From positions 1,086,570 through 1,150,569 of the forward strand of contig OX387602.1 in assembly GCA_947568835.1 (NCBI GenBank): a stretch of DNA of 64,000 bases, in the 5' to 3' direction. How positions within the stretch are numbered: the stretch's first letter is position 1; every line of letters starts with the position of its first letter. The translations under genes and the position numbers were made by a program. Below the pieces are notes generated by a model, which saw nothing but the letters and a program-made list of their open reading frames with translations, did not search any database and was not told where the DNA came from. Of the stretch, positions 1-13,400 are shown piece after piece. This stretch comes from Protonemura montana (Eukaryota > Arthropoda > Insecta > Plecoptera > Nemouridae).

Positions 1-3000
1 AAACATTCTCGTCTTTATTACCCAATGACTACCCAAACCAATGCATTTTCGAAAGTCGTAAAGTCTGAAAATTTCAACGACTTTTTTAAATGCCAAGCGT
101 CAGCTCTTTCTTTCGAGATGACTCCATGAAAAATTGCAGTTCGATAATGCCTGGACATTTATGCCAAATGAATCGTTCTTAATGCAGCAGTTGGTGTGAG
201 ATGTTTGAAATTCCTGGGTTGACTTGATCATCTGATTCAGTTTATTTCGAAGAGGTTCTTGAAATGTTAGGTTTCTAATTCACCATGGTCTTGTCTTGTC
301 ACATCTTAATAAATAGCATTCCAATCGTCGTCGAGAGGTCCAGAAATCTTAGCAGAACTCATCTTGACCACCAAGCTGACAATAGCGAAAACATAGTTAT
401 TGTTTGCCCAAACATCTAGTTAAGCCCCATACTGTGTAAGCATGCCACTCAACTCCCGAGCGCTCCACATTTGTTGACAGACATGAGCTACCCTTTGTTG
501 TCGTCTTCGATTCGGATTCATATTCGAGAAATGCTATTTTGGTTATTTATGGAGGGCGAGAGCGACAAGTCAATCAACTCTTCTCCTTCAGGAATGCGAA
601 TCGATTCTTCTTGTGTGTATACGTACACGTGCCTGAGACCCCCGACTCCAACCAACGCAGTGACAATCGGAAAATATATCTACGGAACGATGTATGTCCC
701 AGAAAATGAAAAAAACAACGGAATAGCGAACGGAAAGAAACGACGTTTATTGAGGCGAAATGCCAACAGAAGGCGACGCGACGGTCGAGTGAGAGAAGCG
801 AGGAATTCGAAGCAATATTCGTATCGGAGTGATCAATGTTCGGTTTCCGAACGCGATTTTGGTGCACGTATGCCGCTCCCACGAGAACGAGAGTGCACGG
901 GACTGCACGGGGTCGGACCCGCGACATACTTGATGGAACGTTCCCAAGCGTTCACCCATCTAGCGGGCCGCAAAGTGCAACTGAATGGCAATCAAGCAAA
1001 CATGCAGCCGGACATGCAGCGGGGCTCTTGCCCAGTGAAAGTAGCCAACAGATTTTAGACAGCAACCACCACGGAGGAAGATTGGTAGCTTTGGCATTGA
1101 TCCTCTGGGAAGGTTTAACCCTTTTCAGGTGGGAGAATCGAGCGAATTTTACCACCAATGTATGTTAATCGTCCCTGAGGGACTCGTCTTCCATCATTCG
1201 CACCTTACAACAGAATGGTGTCCTCTCAAAGATTCCTAATTTTGCCAGCTCGTCTCCAACTTGTTTCCATTCTCAGTCTATTTGAGCACGTTTCAGTTTA
1301 TTTGTTGGGGATATTTTCACATTCAATAAAGTGGTTTTGTTTGCCAAATTAAACTGCGCGGTTTCTGTTGCACACCGGAAAGAGGCATCAAGTCGTTCGA
1401 TGGAGACTGATCTCGCCCAAACATCAATCCTGTCCTCGATGCCAAGCCAAGACTCTGCCTAGTCAGCGCCCGAGGAAAATAAGCGCTTGCATTCGCCGAC
1501 AACAACTAAGTATCGTCACTAATCCTCGCCTGTTAAATGCAATTAATTCTCTCCCCTGTTTTACGAGCAATAACTTCCTGGCGGAGCCACGTCGGCGAAT
1601 ATGACGGCTAAAGGTAACCGGAGCTCATGGACTTCTATATTAAAAGAAGCTTTTGTCTCGCAAATAAAGTGTTTTGTTTATCATCGAAGAGTTGGTATGC
1701 GTCAGGGACGTGTCTTCCCGACTTCACGCCGTGTTCACGGCGGCGGTGGCGGCGATGGAGTTGGTCCCTTGCTCCGAGAGCCGAGTTGCATCTCGCTAAT
1801 CGCCCTCGTCCAACCACAGACAACCTTAGACGTACAACGAACAGAAGACAGTCGGTGAATCCAACACTCCATAATCCACACTAAACATAGGAAACTATTC
1901 ATCAAAAACAAACTTTTCACTTCTAGACCGAATTGACGGCACAATATGAGAATAATGAAAGCGGTTTGATTTGTTCTTGGATCCCGTCCGGACGTTCCTC
2001 GAGAGACACAAAGCTTGCTGGGACGGGCCCATAAATCTGTGTACCGGCCTCGCCCTGCGAAGCGACCCGACCGTCGGCCAGACAGGACGTCGACATCGAC
2101 GTCGACGTTGACACATTGCTTCGCCGCGAAGACGCTAATTACGAACCTGGTGCACAACGGCGACTTCGATGGAACCTCGCGACGACCTGCTCGGGGGCAC
2201 CACGTATCGGCAGCAAGCTTGAGCTGCTCCGACTCGCCTAGGGGTGGTCGCCGTCAACGCCTGAACGGCAGGCTGTGTTTTAGCTGTCACTTTGGACGGC
2301 CGGGCCGCCCCTGGCTCGTGAAACAAAACCACGGTCATTACGGGCATAAAACAAAAGGTGTAAATAGGTGTAATGGGTTGCAGTGGAGAGGGCATTACGA
2401 GGTTCGTGGCGAGACTAATTGGGATCATGAATGATATATCATTGTGTCAACAAGGTGTTTAGTTGCCTAGGAGATCAGCGCCTCCTGGAGGAGGCACGGA
2501 CTGCGTCTTCAAGTTGGCACCATCAACACCACATCACTGCAGAGATTATTTATGACACCCGGCGTTCGTTGTTTTTATTTACTGGCAAACGGACTAACAC
2601 TCGCTAACTCACGTTGCTCCCATTTAACAGACAGAATGGTTTCAATTGTTCACCAAATGAATTATGATTTGAGTCATAATTTTATAGTCGATCGCCCTCG
2701 CGGGGCTGCATCGAACCAAGTTTGCGATCCTCAACACCGTGGTCCTCATGACCAGAGGCAATAGCAACAAAGAGGAGATCATGTGGTCCATGGCAGCATT
2801 TTGCGTTGAAAGAATTTCCTCGGCATCAGGGCGATAAGTTTACCGTGGATACTCCGTTGATATGAACATCATGTTAATACCAGAGTAATTTCTTAAAGAG
2901 GGCGTCGATAAACATGAGTAATCGCTGTCCGTGAAAAAGTGGTCCCTAACAATATTGCATACCTCTGCACCTAGGCCCGAGCCAGCCAAGACACGGCCAT

Positions 3001-3675
3001 GTGCTATACGGTATCTAATAAAATAATGCGCTGTATTTTGGAGCGCGGCTGTACGATGACCGCCCCCGCATCGCTCACGAGGCGGCGGGCCGAGCACCTT
3101 GTAATTTCCTCGGCTAAATACCTGTAATTAGATTAGCCAGAGTGAGAGGCTGAAAAAAGGAGGCCGATAAATCATGTGACCCGTCGTTCCCCCGCCTGCC
3201 CCCTAAACATCTGGAGATGGACTGGGAGGCTCTCTTCGTGACGAGCTCGCTGATAAAAACTCTACACGATCGCCACGGCGTTCACCGACGGCGTCCTCTG
3301 CACGTCGAAGCTCTCATCGTGGTCCTATCTGCTTACACGAGCTAATGAAATACCTAAAGCCTATCGTGATTGGCGTTTACGAGGAGAGCAGCGAGGTGTT
3401 TATCGCGTCGCCTGCATCGCTCGGCGGCCGCGAGGTGGCGTCGGCCGGGGGCCCTCGCCGACACCACCGTCACGCGCGCCGGCCCACGGCGCTCCGACGA
3501 CCAAATTGCTAGGATCGCGTCGCGGCTTTCAGATAAGAGAGCTGATGACCGCTTTGCGTGTCCCGCTCGGCGATCTGGATCTCCGGACCGACGGACTGGC
3601 GATTACACGGCGCAGTGCGGCACGTCGTCGCCGAAGAGGCTGTGACTAAATCAGTGCGACCCCAAATCTCTGTCC
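1..3675. other. Intergenic DNA, no gene recognised
   Basis: Several open frames of 60-195 codons exist here (for example 471-1058 on +), but none shows a recognisable domain, a convincing start or exon-like splice pairing. The stretch from about 3200 to 4000 is more GC- and CpG-rich than its surroundings and could be regulatory, but I see no specific element. Confidence 0.5.
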
Positions 3676-3730
3676 TCGCGTCGCGTCGCGTCGCGTCGCG
3701 TCGCGTCGCGTCGCGTCGCGTCGCGTCGCG
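3676..3730. repeat. (TCGCG)11 microsatellite
   Basis: A perfect pentanucleotide repeat. It is CpG-dense and lies just upstream of a 20-base G run. Confidence 0.95.
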
Positions 3731-3787
3731 TGCTAATTGCCCAGCAAGACACGGGTCCGAGCTCGAGTCCGAGACAAGGCGACGGTC

Positions 3788-3807
3788 GGGGGGGGGGGGG
3801 GGGGGGG
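3788..3807. repeat. Poly-G run (20 bases)
   Basis: Homopolymer of G. Comparable G or C runs occur at 26170-26188, 26492-26515, 47780-47802 and 63544-63567, so long G/C homopolymers are a feature of this genome. Confidence 0.95.
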
Positions 3808-4720
3808 TGTCCGACATCATCGCGCGCGCTGTAATCAGCCGGTCGGTCCGCCAAAGTCGCGGACCGCCCTCGCATCATGTGCACCCTGGGCGCTCCCCCC
3901 TCCCCTAGACGCCCCCTCCACGCGGAAGTGGGCTATTACCGCCACATATATCCACTCTAATCGGCTCGGATCGCCGCGCTGCCCGCGGTCAATAGACCCA
4001 TAGTCAACACTTAGACGCTGTGACAGCGCCGCCGGCCAGGACGATAGGAATCAGATAAATGTTATTATGGAAATTTCAGGGCGGTGCACCATTCAAAGAT
4101 ACCTGGCTATGATATTATATATGCTTATTATTATACCTAAGAAGTATGCCTAGAAGAATATTATAAGCTTGTACACATTTATGTTTAGCAACTATTTTTA
4201 ATAAAACTTGAGAAATATTGTTGCTGCCCGGGGATATTCGCACCTTCCTATACTGAGCTCAAACATGTCTTATCTTTAAATACTCTCGGTTTTTATTTTA
4301 ATAGCTCTTTTATCCCCAATCATGAGCAGCGAGAAACCTGTCCTCCTGATAGCAGCTCATGTTCATGTCTTGATTTCAGTCCACTCTAATGAGACACTTT
4401 CTTCCCCTTGGACCGGTCTGGATTCAGGTGATCCACCCACTGGGACTGCAAGGGAGGTCCTTGCAATGCGGCTGCCTTGTAACCTGGACAGATAATGCCA
4501 TTAAGAAACTTTGAAGCCAAGGCAGCCATCTTGAGAGACCCTGATTTCAAGTTTCATCACCGGCCCGGGCTATTTTAAGTGCTTTCATCAGTACTTTTCG
4601 TGGTTTTCGAAGTTTTGGTTGGAAACGAGTTTCAAAAAGAATTACAAAGCGACACCTCGAATTTAGGGACTTACACTTGTAGCCAACAATGGATTGTCTG
4701 ACTTCAACTTTCGTCAGCAT

Positions 4721-5591
4721 GCGCGATCCAGGTTATTTGAGATCAGCTGACTGGATCCTATGCTCAATCCAGATTAGTTAAGATCAGCTGACTGGATCAT
4801 ATGCTCAATCCAGATTAGTTGAGATCAGCTGACTGGATCCTATGCGCAATCCAGATTAGTTGAGATCAGATGACTGGATCCTATGCTCAATCCAGATTAG
4901 TTGAGATCAGCTGGCTGGATCCTATGCTCTATCCAGGTTATTTGAGATCAGCTGGCTGGATCCTATGCTCGATCCAGATTAGTTGAGATCAGCTGACTGG
5001 ATCCTATGCTCAATCCTGATTATTTGAGATCAGCTGGCTGGATCCTATGCTCTATCCAGGTTATTTAAGATCAGCTGGCTGGATCCTATGCTCAATCCAG
5101 ATTATTTGAGATCAGGTGGCTGGATCCTATGCTCTATCCAAGTTATTAGAGATCAGCGAGCTGGATCCTTTGCTCTATCCAGGTTATTTGAGATCAACTG
5201 ACTGGATCCTATGCTCTATCCAGGTTATTTGAGATCAGCTGGCTGGATCCTATGCTCTATCCAGGTTATTTGAGATCAGCTGGCTGGTTCCTATGCTCTA
5301 TCCAGGTTATTTGAGATCAGCTGGCTTGATCCTATGCTCTATCTAGGTTATTTGAGATTAGCTGGCTGGATCCTATGCTCTATCCAGGTTATTTGAGATC
5401 AGCTGGCTGGATCCTATGCTCTATCCAGGTTATTTGAGATCAGCTGGCTGGATCCGATGTTCTATCCAGGTTATTTGAGATCAGCTGGCTGGATCCGATG
5501 CTCTATCCAGGTTATTTGAGACCAGCTGGCTGGATTCTATGCTCTATCCAGGTTATTTGAGACCAGCTGGCTGGATTCTATGCTCTATCCA
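4721..5591. repeat. 41-bp tandem satellite, about 21 copies
   Basis: The unit reads roughly GGTTATTTGAGATCAGCTGG followed by CTGGATCCTATGCTCTATCCA. Early units carry CAATCCAGATTAGTTGA variants; later units are more uniform, so the array seems younger toward its right end. Each unit has an E-box-like CAGCTG and a GGATCC. The flanks are single-copy within this window. Confidence 0.93.
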
Positions 5592-6431
5592 CACGATAGG
5601 AACTCGGTGTGCATTGCTCCAGACGAATTAGCATGAAAATAAACCAATCCTAATTGTGTTACTCTTCCAATCCCGAGGCCGCCAACAGCTGACAGAGAGG
5701 AAATTCCCCGATGACTTATGTGAATGCATGTTTATAAGTAACTAATACGTGTGAGCTACCTCTGAAAAAACAGATAAAGTGAATCCGATCAAAAGAATAA
5801 CATCTTCTTGCATAAACTTATAATAAATAACTCTCACTGTGTCACGGCTCCACTGAGCGTGGTCGGGATTCAGGACGAAACGTCGCATCCTGACGGATTT
5901 ATGGGCCACGCTCCTCGGTGCCATCCGGTCTCACCTCCACAGGTAGTCGATGCAACAGGTTGCTAGGAGGACAATAATGATTATCAGTGCACTTCATGTA
6001 CGCATTGTGCTGGATCCAAGATCGGAAGATTTATGTGTCTCACCCTTTAGTGTCAATTACTTTTTACCATCGAAATAGAACGCCTCTCTCTTGGAAGTCT
6101 GTGACGAATGGTGGAGGTGCCGGGTAAGGTTTAGAACCCTGTCGTTGACCGGCTCACTCAGAGGTTGCGACCTGTTATCATCTTTCAAATGTCTTTACCT
6201 TACCATCTTGTAAGCTAAGATGCCAGAGCAATCTGGCTGGCGAGATTTATTGCCGCTGTCTTCTATGGAAGAGTGACGACCCTGATTTGAGCTGGCCGAG
6301 CGCTTTCTGCAACTGGAGCAGCCTGGTGTTAGGTTTTGTAACCATCGCGCGGGAAGATCCTCGTGTCACTTGGCTGGGAAGACAATTCGAATCACATCAA
6401 GAAATCGTCGTGAAATACACAAACAAGATAA
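5592..6431. other. Intergenic DNA, no gene recognised
   Basis: Only short open frames with no recognisable product (for example 60 codons on the minus strand at 5742-5924 and 73 codons on + at 6287-6508). Confidence 0.4.
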
Positions 6432-6742
6432 ATGGCTTAAACAAAAACTATTTCAACTGGGTTTTGAATGCTAAGGAAAGAACAACTGAATTTCCCAACG
6501 TTTCGTAACGTGTACTAGTTACTTCTTGAAGGGTAAGAGCAGTCCTGACAATTTTCCAAAAACAAAAGAACTACACAAAATTATAACAATTCAAAGCATC
6601 CTAAATGCATCTAAATAAAATAATCAGGGTCAATAACTCAAAAACTAATGTATTTTGTATTTTCTGAAATAAAGTTTCCGAACAAATTGGCCTTTTTTTA
6701 CTAACTTGTTCAAAACCCATTTCAAATAGTTTTTGTTAAAAC
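6432..6742. mobile_element. Candidate short inverted-repeat (MITE-like) element
   Basis: The left end (about 6436-6470, AAACAAAAACTATTTCAACT then GGGTTTTGAATGC) is the imperfect reverse complement of the right end (about 6709-6738, TTCAAAACCCATTTCAAATA then GTTTTTGTT). The interior is AT-rich and has no coding potential. Related sequence appears near 42075-42110 and 51650-51690, so it is a dispersed family. No target-site duplication could be assigned. Confidence 0.5.
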
Positions 6743-6744
6743 TA

Positions 6745-6785
6745 GTGCTAAGGATAAATCAAGTAGACATGAGTCTAAAAACAAT
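6745..6785. repeat. Dispersed repeat, copy 1 (inverted partner near 42010)
   Basis: The segment from TAGTGCTAAGGATAAATCAA to GAGTCTAAAAAC is the near-perfect reverse complement of 42010-42053. It adjoins the inverted-repeat element just upstream, and the same two blocks also lie side by side at 42 kb. Confidence 0.55.
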
Positions 6786-7198
6786 CACAAGATGGATGGG
6801 CTGACAGTTGATTGGATTGAATATTATTTGCCCGGCGATAGATTGTTTTTCTAGATGACAGATCTAGATGCTTTTAAAGTTCAACTGTCAGTCAATCGGT
6901 AAAGCAAGTGAAATGGGGAACACTTGAGTATAGATTGTGTTGACCAGGATAATGATTCTAGAAATCGCATCCACGATTAATTAATTACAACCGTGGATAT
7001 GAGAAACAGCGTTGCACGATTTATGTGTTCGCGGCTTGTACCTATGTCAATGTGTGACCAATCAGCTGGTAGCATGCAAGTGCAGAGAGAAATCTGGCCG
7101 GAGATAATACCACGGCTCGCACACCACAGCGGCGGCCAATCAATGCAAATAACGCATTGGAGACTGTTATTAAATGCCGCCTCATCAACAGCTGGGTC

Positions 7199-7256
7199 TG
7201 GCCGGGCCGGGTCTGGCCGGGCCGGGCCTGGCCCAGTCGGGTCGGGTCGGGTCGGG
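7199..7256. repeat. GGCCGGG / GGGTC simple repeat
   Basis: Short GC-rich runs of GGCCGGGTCT followed by four or five GGGTC units. Confidence 0.8.
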
Positions 7257-7413
7257 GAGTCCTCTGATTGAAAACGTGAACCCGCTGGTCAGTGTGGACT
7301 GCGCGTGTAATCAGCCTCCAGGTGGTCGCCCCAAACATAAACTACTGCCGCAAAGCAAGTAAAATATTAGTCTTATTTCACGAGTTTGCCTCCTAGGAAC
7401 GACTCATCAACAC

Positions 7414-10400
7414 AGCACCCTCCACAGCACCCTCCACAGCACCCTCCACAGCACCCTCCACAGCACCCTCCACAGCACCCTCCACAGCACCCTCCACAGC
7501 ACCCTCCACAGCAGCCTCCACAGCAGCCTCCACAGCAGCCTCCACAGCACCCTCCACAGCACCCTCAACAGCACCCTCCACAGCACCCTCCACAGCACCC
7601 TCCACAGCACCCTCCACAGCACCCTCCACAGCACCCTCCACAGCAGCCTCCACAGCACCCTCCACAGCAGCCTCCACAGCAGCCTCCACAGCAGCCTCCA
7701 CAGCACCCTCCACAGCACCCTCCACAGCAGCCTCCACAGCACCCTCCACAGCACCCTCCACAGCACCCTCCACAGCACCCTCCACAGCAGCCTCCACAGC
7801 AGCCTCCACAGCAGCCTCCACAGCAGCCTCCACAGCACCCTCCACAGCAGCCTCCACAGCACCCTCCACAGCAGCCTCCACAGCAGCCTCCACAGCACCC
7901 TCCACAGCAGCCTCCACAGCACCCTCCACAGCAGCCTCCACAGCAGCCTCCACAGCACCCTCCACAGCAGCCTCCACAGCACCCTCCACAGCACCCTCCA
8001 CAGCAGCCTCCACAGCAGCCTCCACAGCAGCCTCCACAGCAGCCTCCACAGCACCCTCCACAGCAGCCTCCACAGCAGCCTCCACAGCACCCTCCACAGC
8101 AGCCTCCACAGCAGCCTCCACAGCAGCCTCCACAGCACCCTCCACAGCACCCTCCACAGCACCCTCCACAGCACCCTCCACAGCAGCCTCCACAGCAGCC
8201 TCCACAGCACCCTCCACAGCACCCTCCACAGCAGCCTCCACAGCACCCTCCACAGCAGCCTCCACAGCAGCCTCCACAGCAGCCTCCACAGCACCCTCCA
8301 CAGCACCCTCCACAGCACCCTCCACAGCACCCTCCACAGCAGCCTCCACAGCAGCCTCCACAGCACCCTCCACAGCACCCTCCACAGCAGCCTCCACAGC
8401 ACCCTCCACAGCAGCCTCCACAGCACCCTCCACAGCACCCTCCACAGCACCCTCCACAGCACCCTCCACAGCACCCTCCACAGCACCCTCCACAGCACCC
8501 TCCACAGCACCCTCCACAGCAGCCTCCACAGCACCCTCCACAGCACCCTCCACAGCACCCTCCACAGCAGCCTCCACAGCACCCTCCACAGCAGCCTCCA
8601 CAGCACCCTCCACAGCAGCCTCCACAGCAGCCTCCACAGCACCCTCCACAGCACCCTCCACAGCACCCTCCACAGCAGCCTCCACAGCACCCTCCACAGC
8701 ACCCTCCACAGCACCCTCCACAGCACCCTCCACAGCAGCCTCCACAGCAGCCTCCACAGCAGCCTCCACAGCACCCTCCACAGCACCCTCCACAGCAGCC
8801 TCCACAGCACCCTCCACAGCACCCTCCACAGCAGCCTCCACAGCACCCTCCACAGCACCCTCCACAGCAGCCTCCACAGCAGCCTCCACAGCAGCCTCCA
8901 CAGCAGCCTCCACAGCACCCTCCACAGCAGCCTCCACAGCAGCCTCCACAGCAGCCTCCACAGCAGCCTCCACAGCAGCCTCCACAGCAGCCTCCACAGC
9001 AGCCTCCACAGCACCCTCCACAGCAGCCTCCACAGCACCCTCCACAGCACCCTCCACAGCAGCCTCCACAGCAGCCTCCACAGCACCCTCCACAGCACCC
9101 TCCACAGCAGCCTTCACAGCACCCTCCACAGCACCCTCCACAGCACCCTCCACAGCACCCTCCACAGCACCCTCCACAGCACCCTCCACAGCACCCTCCA
9201 CAGCACCCTCCACAGCAGCCTCCACAGCACCCTCCACAGCACCCTCCACAGCAGCCTCCACAGCACCCTCCACAGCACCCTCCACAGCAGCCTCCACAGC
9301 AGCCTCCACAGCAGCCTCCACAGCAGCCTCCACAGCAGCCTCCACAGCACCCTCCACAGCACCCTCCACAGCACCCTCCACAGCACCCTCCACAGCACCC
9401 TCCACAGCAGCCTCCACAGCAGCCTCCACAGCAGCCTCCACAGCAGCCTCCACAGCACCCTCCACAGCAGCCTCCACAGCACCCTCCACAGCACCCTCAA
9501 CAGCACCCTCCACAGCACCCTCCACAGCACCCTCCACAGCACCCTCCACAGCACCCTCCACAGCACCCTCCACAGCAGCCTCCACAGCACCCTCCACAGC
9601 AGCCTCCACAGCAGCCTCCACAGCAGCCTCCACAGCACCCTCCACAGCACCCTCCACAGCAGCCTCCACAGCAGCCTCCACAGCAGCCTCCACAGCAGCC
9701 TCCACAGCACCCTCCACAGCAGCCTCCACAGCACCCTCCACAGCAGCCTCCACAGCAGCCTCCACAGCACCCTCCACAGCAGCCTCCACAGCACCCTCCA
9801 CAGCAGCCTCCACAGCAGCCTCCACAGCACCCTCCACAGCAGCCTCCACAGCACCCTCCACAGCACCCTCCACAGCAGCCTCCACAGCAGCCTCCACAGC
9901 AGCCTCCACAGCAGCCTCCACAGCAGCCTCCACAGCACCCTCCACAGCAGCCTCCACAGCACCCTCCACAGCACCCTCCACAGCAGCCTCCACAGCACCC
10001 TCCACAGCAGCCTCCACAGCAGCCTCCACAGCACCCTCCACAGCAGCCTCCACAGCACCCTCCACAGCAGCCTCCACAGCAGCCTCCACAGCACCCTCCA
10101 CAGCAGCCTCCACAGCACCCTCCACAGCAGCCTCCACAGCACCCTCCACAGCAGCCTCCACAGCAGCCTCCACAGCAGCCTCCACAGCACCCTCCACAGC
10201 ATCCTCCACAGCACCCTCCACAGCACCCTCCACAGCACCCTCCACAGCAGCCTCCACAGCACCCTCCACAGCACCCTCCACAGCAGCCTCCACAGCACCC
10301 TCCACAGCAGCCTCCACAGCACCCTCCACAGCACCCTCCACAGCACCCTCCACAGCACCCTCCACAGCACCCTCCACAGCACCCTCCACAGCAGCCTCCA

Positions 10401-13400
10401 CAGCACCCTCCACAGCACCCTCCACAGCAGCCTCCACAGCACCCTCCACAGCAGCCTCCACAGCACCCTCCACAGCAGCCTCCACAGCAGCCTCCACAGC
10501 ACCCTCCACAGCACCCTCCACAGCACCCTCCACAGCACCCTCCACAGCAGCCTCCACAGCAGCCTCCACAGCACCCTCCACAGCACCCTCCACAGCACCC
10601 TCCACAGCACCCTCCACAGCAGCCTCCACAGCACCCTCCACAGCACCCTCCACAGCAGCCTCCACAGCAGCCTCCACAGCACCCTCCACAGCAGCCTCCA
10701 CAGCAGCCTCCACAGCACCCTCCACAGCAGCCTCCACAGCAGCCTCCACAGCAGCCTCCACAGCAGCCTCCACAGCAGCCTCCACAGCAGCCTCCACAGC
10801 AGCCTCCACAGCACCCTCCACAGCAGCCTCCACAGCACCCTCCACAGCACCCTCCACAGCAGCCTCCACAGCAGCCTCCACAGCACCCTCCACAGCACCC
10901 TCCACAGCAGCCTCCACAGCACCCTCCACAGCAGCCTCCACAGCACCCTCCACAGCACCCTCCACAGCAGCCTCCACAGCACCCTCCACAGCAGCCTCCA
11001 CAGCACCCTCCACAGCACCCTCCACAGCACCCTCCACAGCACCCTCCACAGCACCCTCCACAGCACCCTCCACAGCAGCCTCCACAGCACCCTCCACAGC
11101 AGCCTCCACAGCAGCCTCCACAGCACCCTCCACAGCACCCTCCACAGCACCCTCCACAGCAGCCTCCACAGCAGCCTCCACAGCACCCTCCACAGCACCC
11201 TCCACAGCACCCTCCACAGCAGCCTCCACAGCAGCCTCCACAGCAGCCTCCACAGCACCCTCCACAGCACCCTCCACAGCACCCTCCACAGCACCCTCCA
11301 CAGCACCCTCCACAGCACCCTCCACAGCACCCTCCACAGCACCCTCCACAGCAGCCTCCACAGCAGCCTCCACAGCACCCTCCACAGCACCCTCCACAGC
11401 AGCCTCCACAGCAGCCTCCACAGCAGCCTCCACAGCAGCCTCCACAGCACCCTCCACAGCAGCCTCCACAGCAGCCTCCACAGCACCCTCCACAGCAGCC
11501 TCCACAGCAGCCTCCACAGCAGCCTCCACAGCACCCTCCACAGCACCCTCCACAGCAGCCTCCACAGCAGCCTCCACAGCAGCCTCCACAGCAGCCTCCA
11601 CAGCACCCTCCACAGCAGCCTCCACAGCAGCCTCCACAGCACCCTCCACAGCAGCCTCCACAGCAGCCTCCACAGCAGCCTCCACAGCACCCTCCACAGC
11701 ACCCTCCACAGCACCCTCCACAGCACCCTCCACAGCAGCCTCCACAGCAGCCTCCACAGCACCCTCCACAGCACCCTCCACAGCAGCCTCCACAGCACCC
11801 TCCACAGCAGCCTCCACAGCAGCCTCCACAGCAGCCTCCACAGCACCCTCCACAGCACCCTCCACAGCACCCTCCACAGCACCCTCCACAGCAGCCTCCA
11901 CAGCAGCCTCCACAGCACCCTCCACAGCACCCTCCACAGCAGCCTCCACAGCACCCTCCACAGCAGCCTCCACAGCACCCTCCACAGCACCCTCCACAGC
12001 ACCCTCCACAGCACCCTCCACATCACCCTCCAGAGCACCCTCCACAGCACCCTCCACAGCACCCTCCACAGCACCCTCCACAGCACCCTCCACAGCAGCC
12101 TCCACAGCAGCCTCCACAGCACCCTCCACAGCACCCTCCACAGCAGCCTCCACAGCAGCCTCCACAGCACCCTCCACAGCACCCTCCACAGCACCCTCCA
12201 CAGCAGCCTCCACAGCAGCCTCCACAGCACCCTCCACAGCACCCTCCACAGCAGCCTCCACAGCACCCTCCACAGCACCCTCCACAGCACCCTCCACAGC
12301 ACCCTCCACAGCAGCCTCCACAGCAGCCTCCACAGCACCCTCCACAGCACCCTCCACAGCACCCTCCACAGCAGCCTCCACAGCACCCTCCACAGCACCC
12401 TCCACAGCAGCCTCCACAGCACCCTCCACAGCACCCTCCACAGCACCCTCCACAGCACCCTCCACAGCAGCCTCCAAAGCACCCTCCACAGCACCCTCCA
12501 CAGCAGCCTCCACAGCAGCCTCCACAGCACCCTCCACAGCACCCTCCACAGCAGCCTCCACAGCAGCCTCCACAGCACCCTCCACAGCAGCCTCCACAGC
12601 ACCCTCCACAGCACCCTCCACAGCAGCCTCCACAGCACCCTCCACAGCAGCCTCCACAGCACCCTCCACAGCAGCCTCCACAGCAGCCTCCACAGCACCC
12701 TCCACAGCACCCTCCACAGCAGCCTCCACAGCAGCCTCCACAGCAGCCTCCACAGCAGCCTCCACAGCACCCTCCACAGCAGCCTCCACAGCAGCCTCCA
12801 CAGCAGCCTCCACAGCAGCCTCCACAGCAGCCTCCACAGCAGCCTCCACAGCAGCCTCCACAGCACCCTCCACAGCAGCCTCCACAGCACCCTCCACAGC
12901 ACCCTCCACAGCAGCCTCCACAGCAGCCTCCACAGCACCCTCCACAGCACCCTCCACAGCAGCCTCCACAGCACCCTCCACAGCAGCCTCCACAGCACCC
13001 TCCACAGCACCCTCCACAGCAGCCTCCACAGCACCCTCCACAGCAGCCTCCACAGCACCCTCCACAGCACCCTCCACAGCACCCTCCACAGCACCCTCCA
13101 CAGCACCCTCCACAGCACCCTCCACAGCAGCCTCCACAGCACCCTCCACAGCAGCCTCCACAGCAGCCTCCACAGCACCCTCCACAGCACCCTCCACAGC
13201 ACCCTCCACAGCAGCCTCCACAGCAGCCTCCACAGCACCCTCCACAGCACCCTCCACAGCACCCTCCACAGCACCCTCCACAGCAGCCTCCACAGCAGCC
13301 TCCACAGCACCCTCCACAGCACCCTCCACAGCACCCTCCACAGCAGCCTCCACAGCAGCCTCCACAGCAGCCTCCACAGCACCCTCCACAGCAGCCTCCA

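Noticed and set aside
471-1058. A 195-codon + frame as a gene
   Set aside because: No recognisable domain or exon structure; overlapping frames of similar length occur on the other strand.
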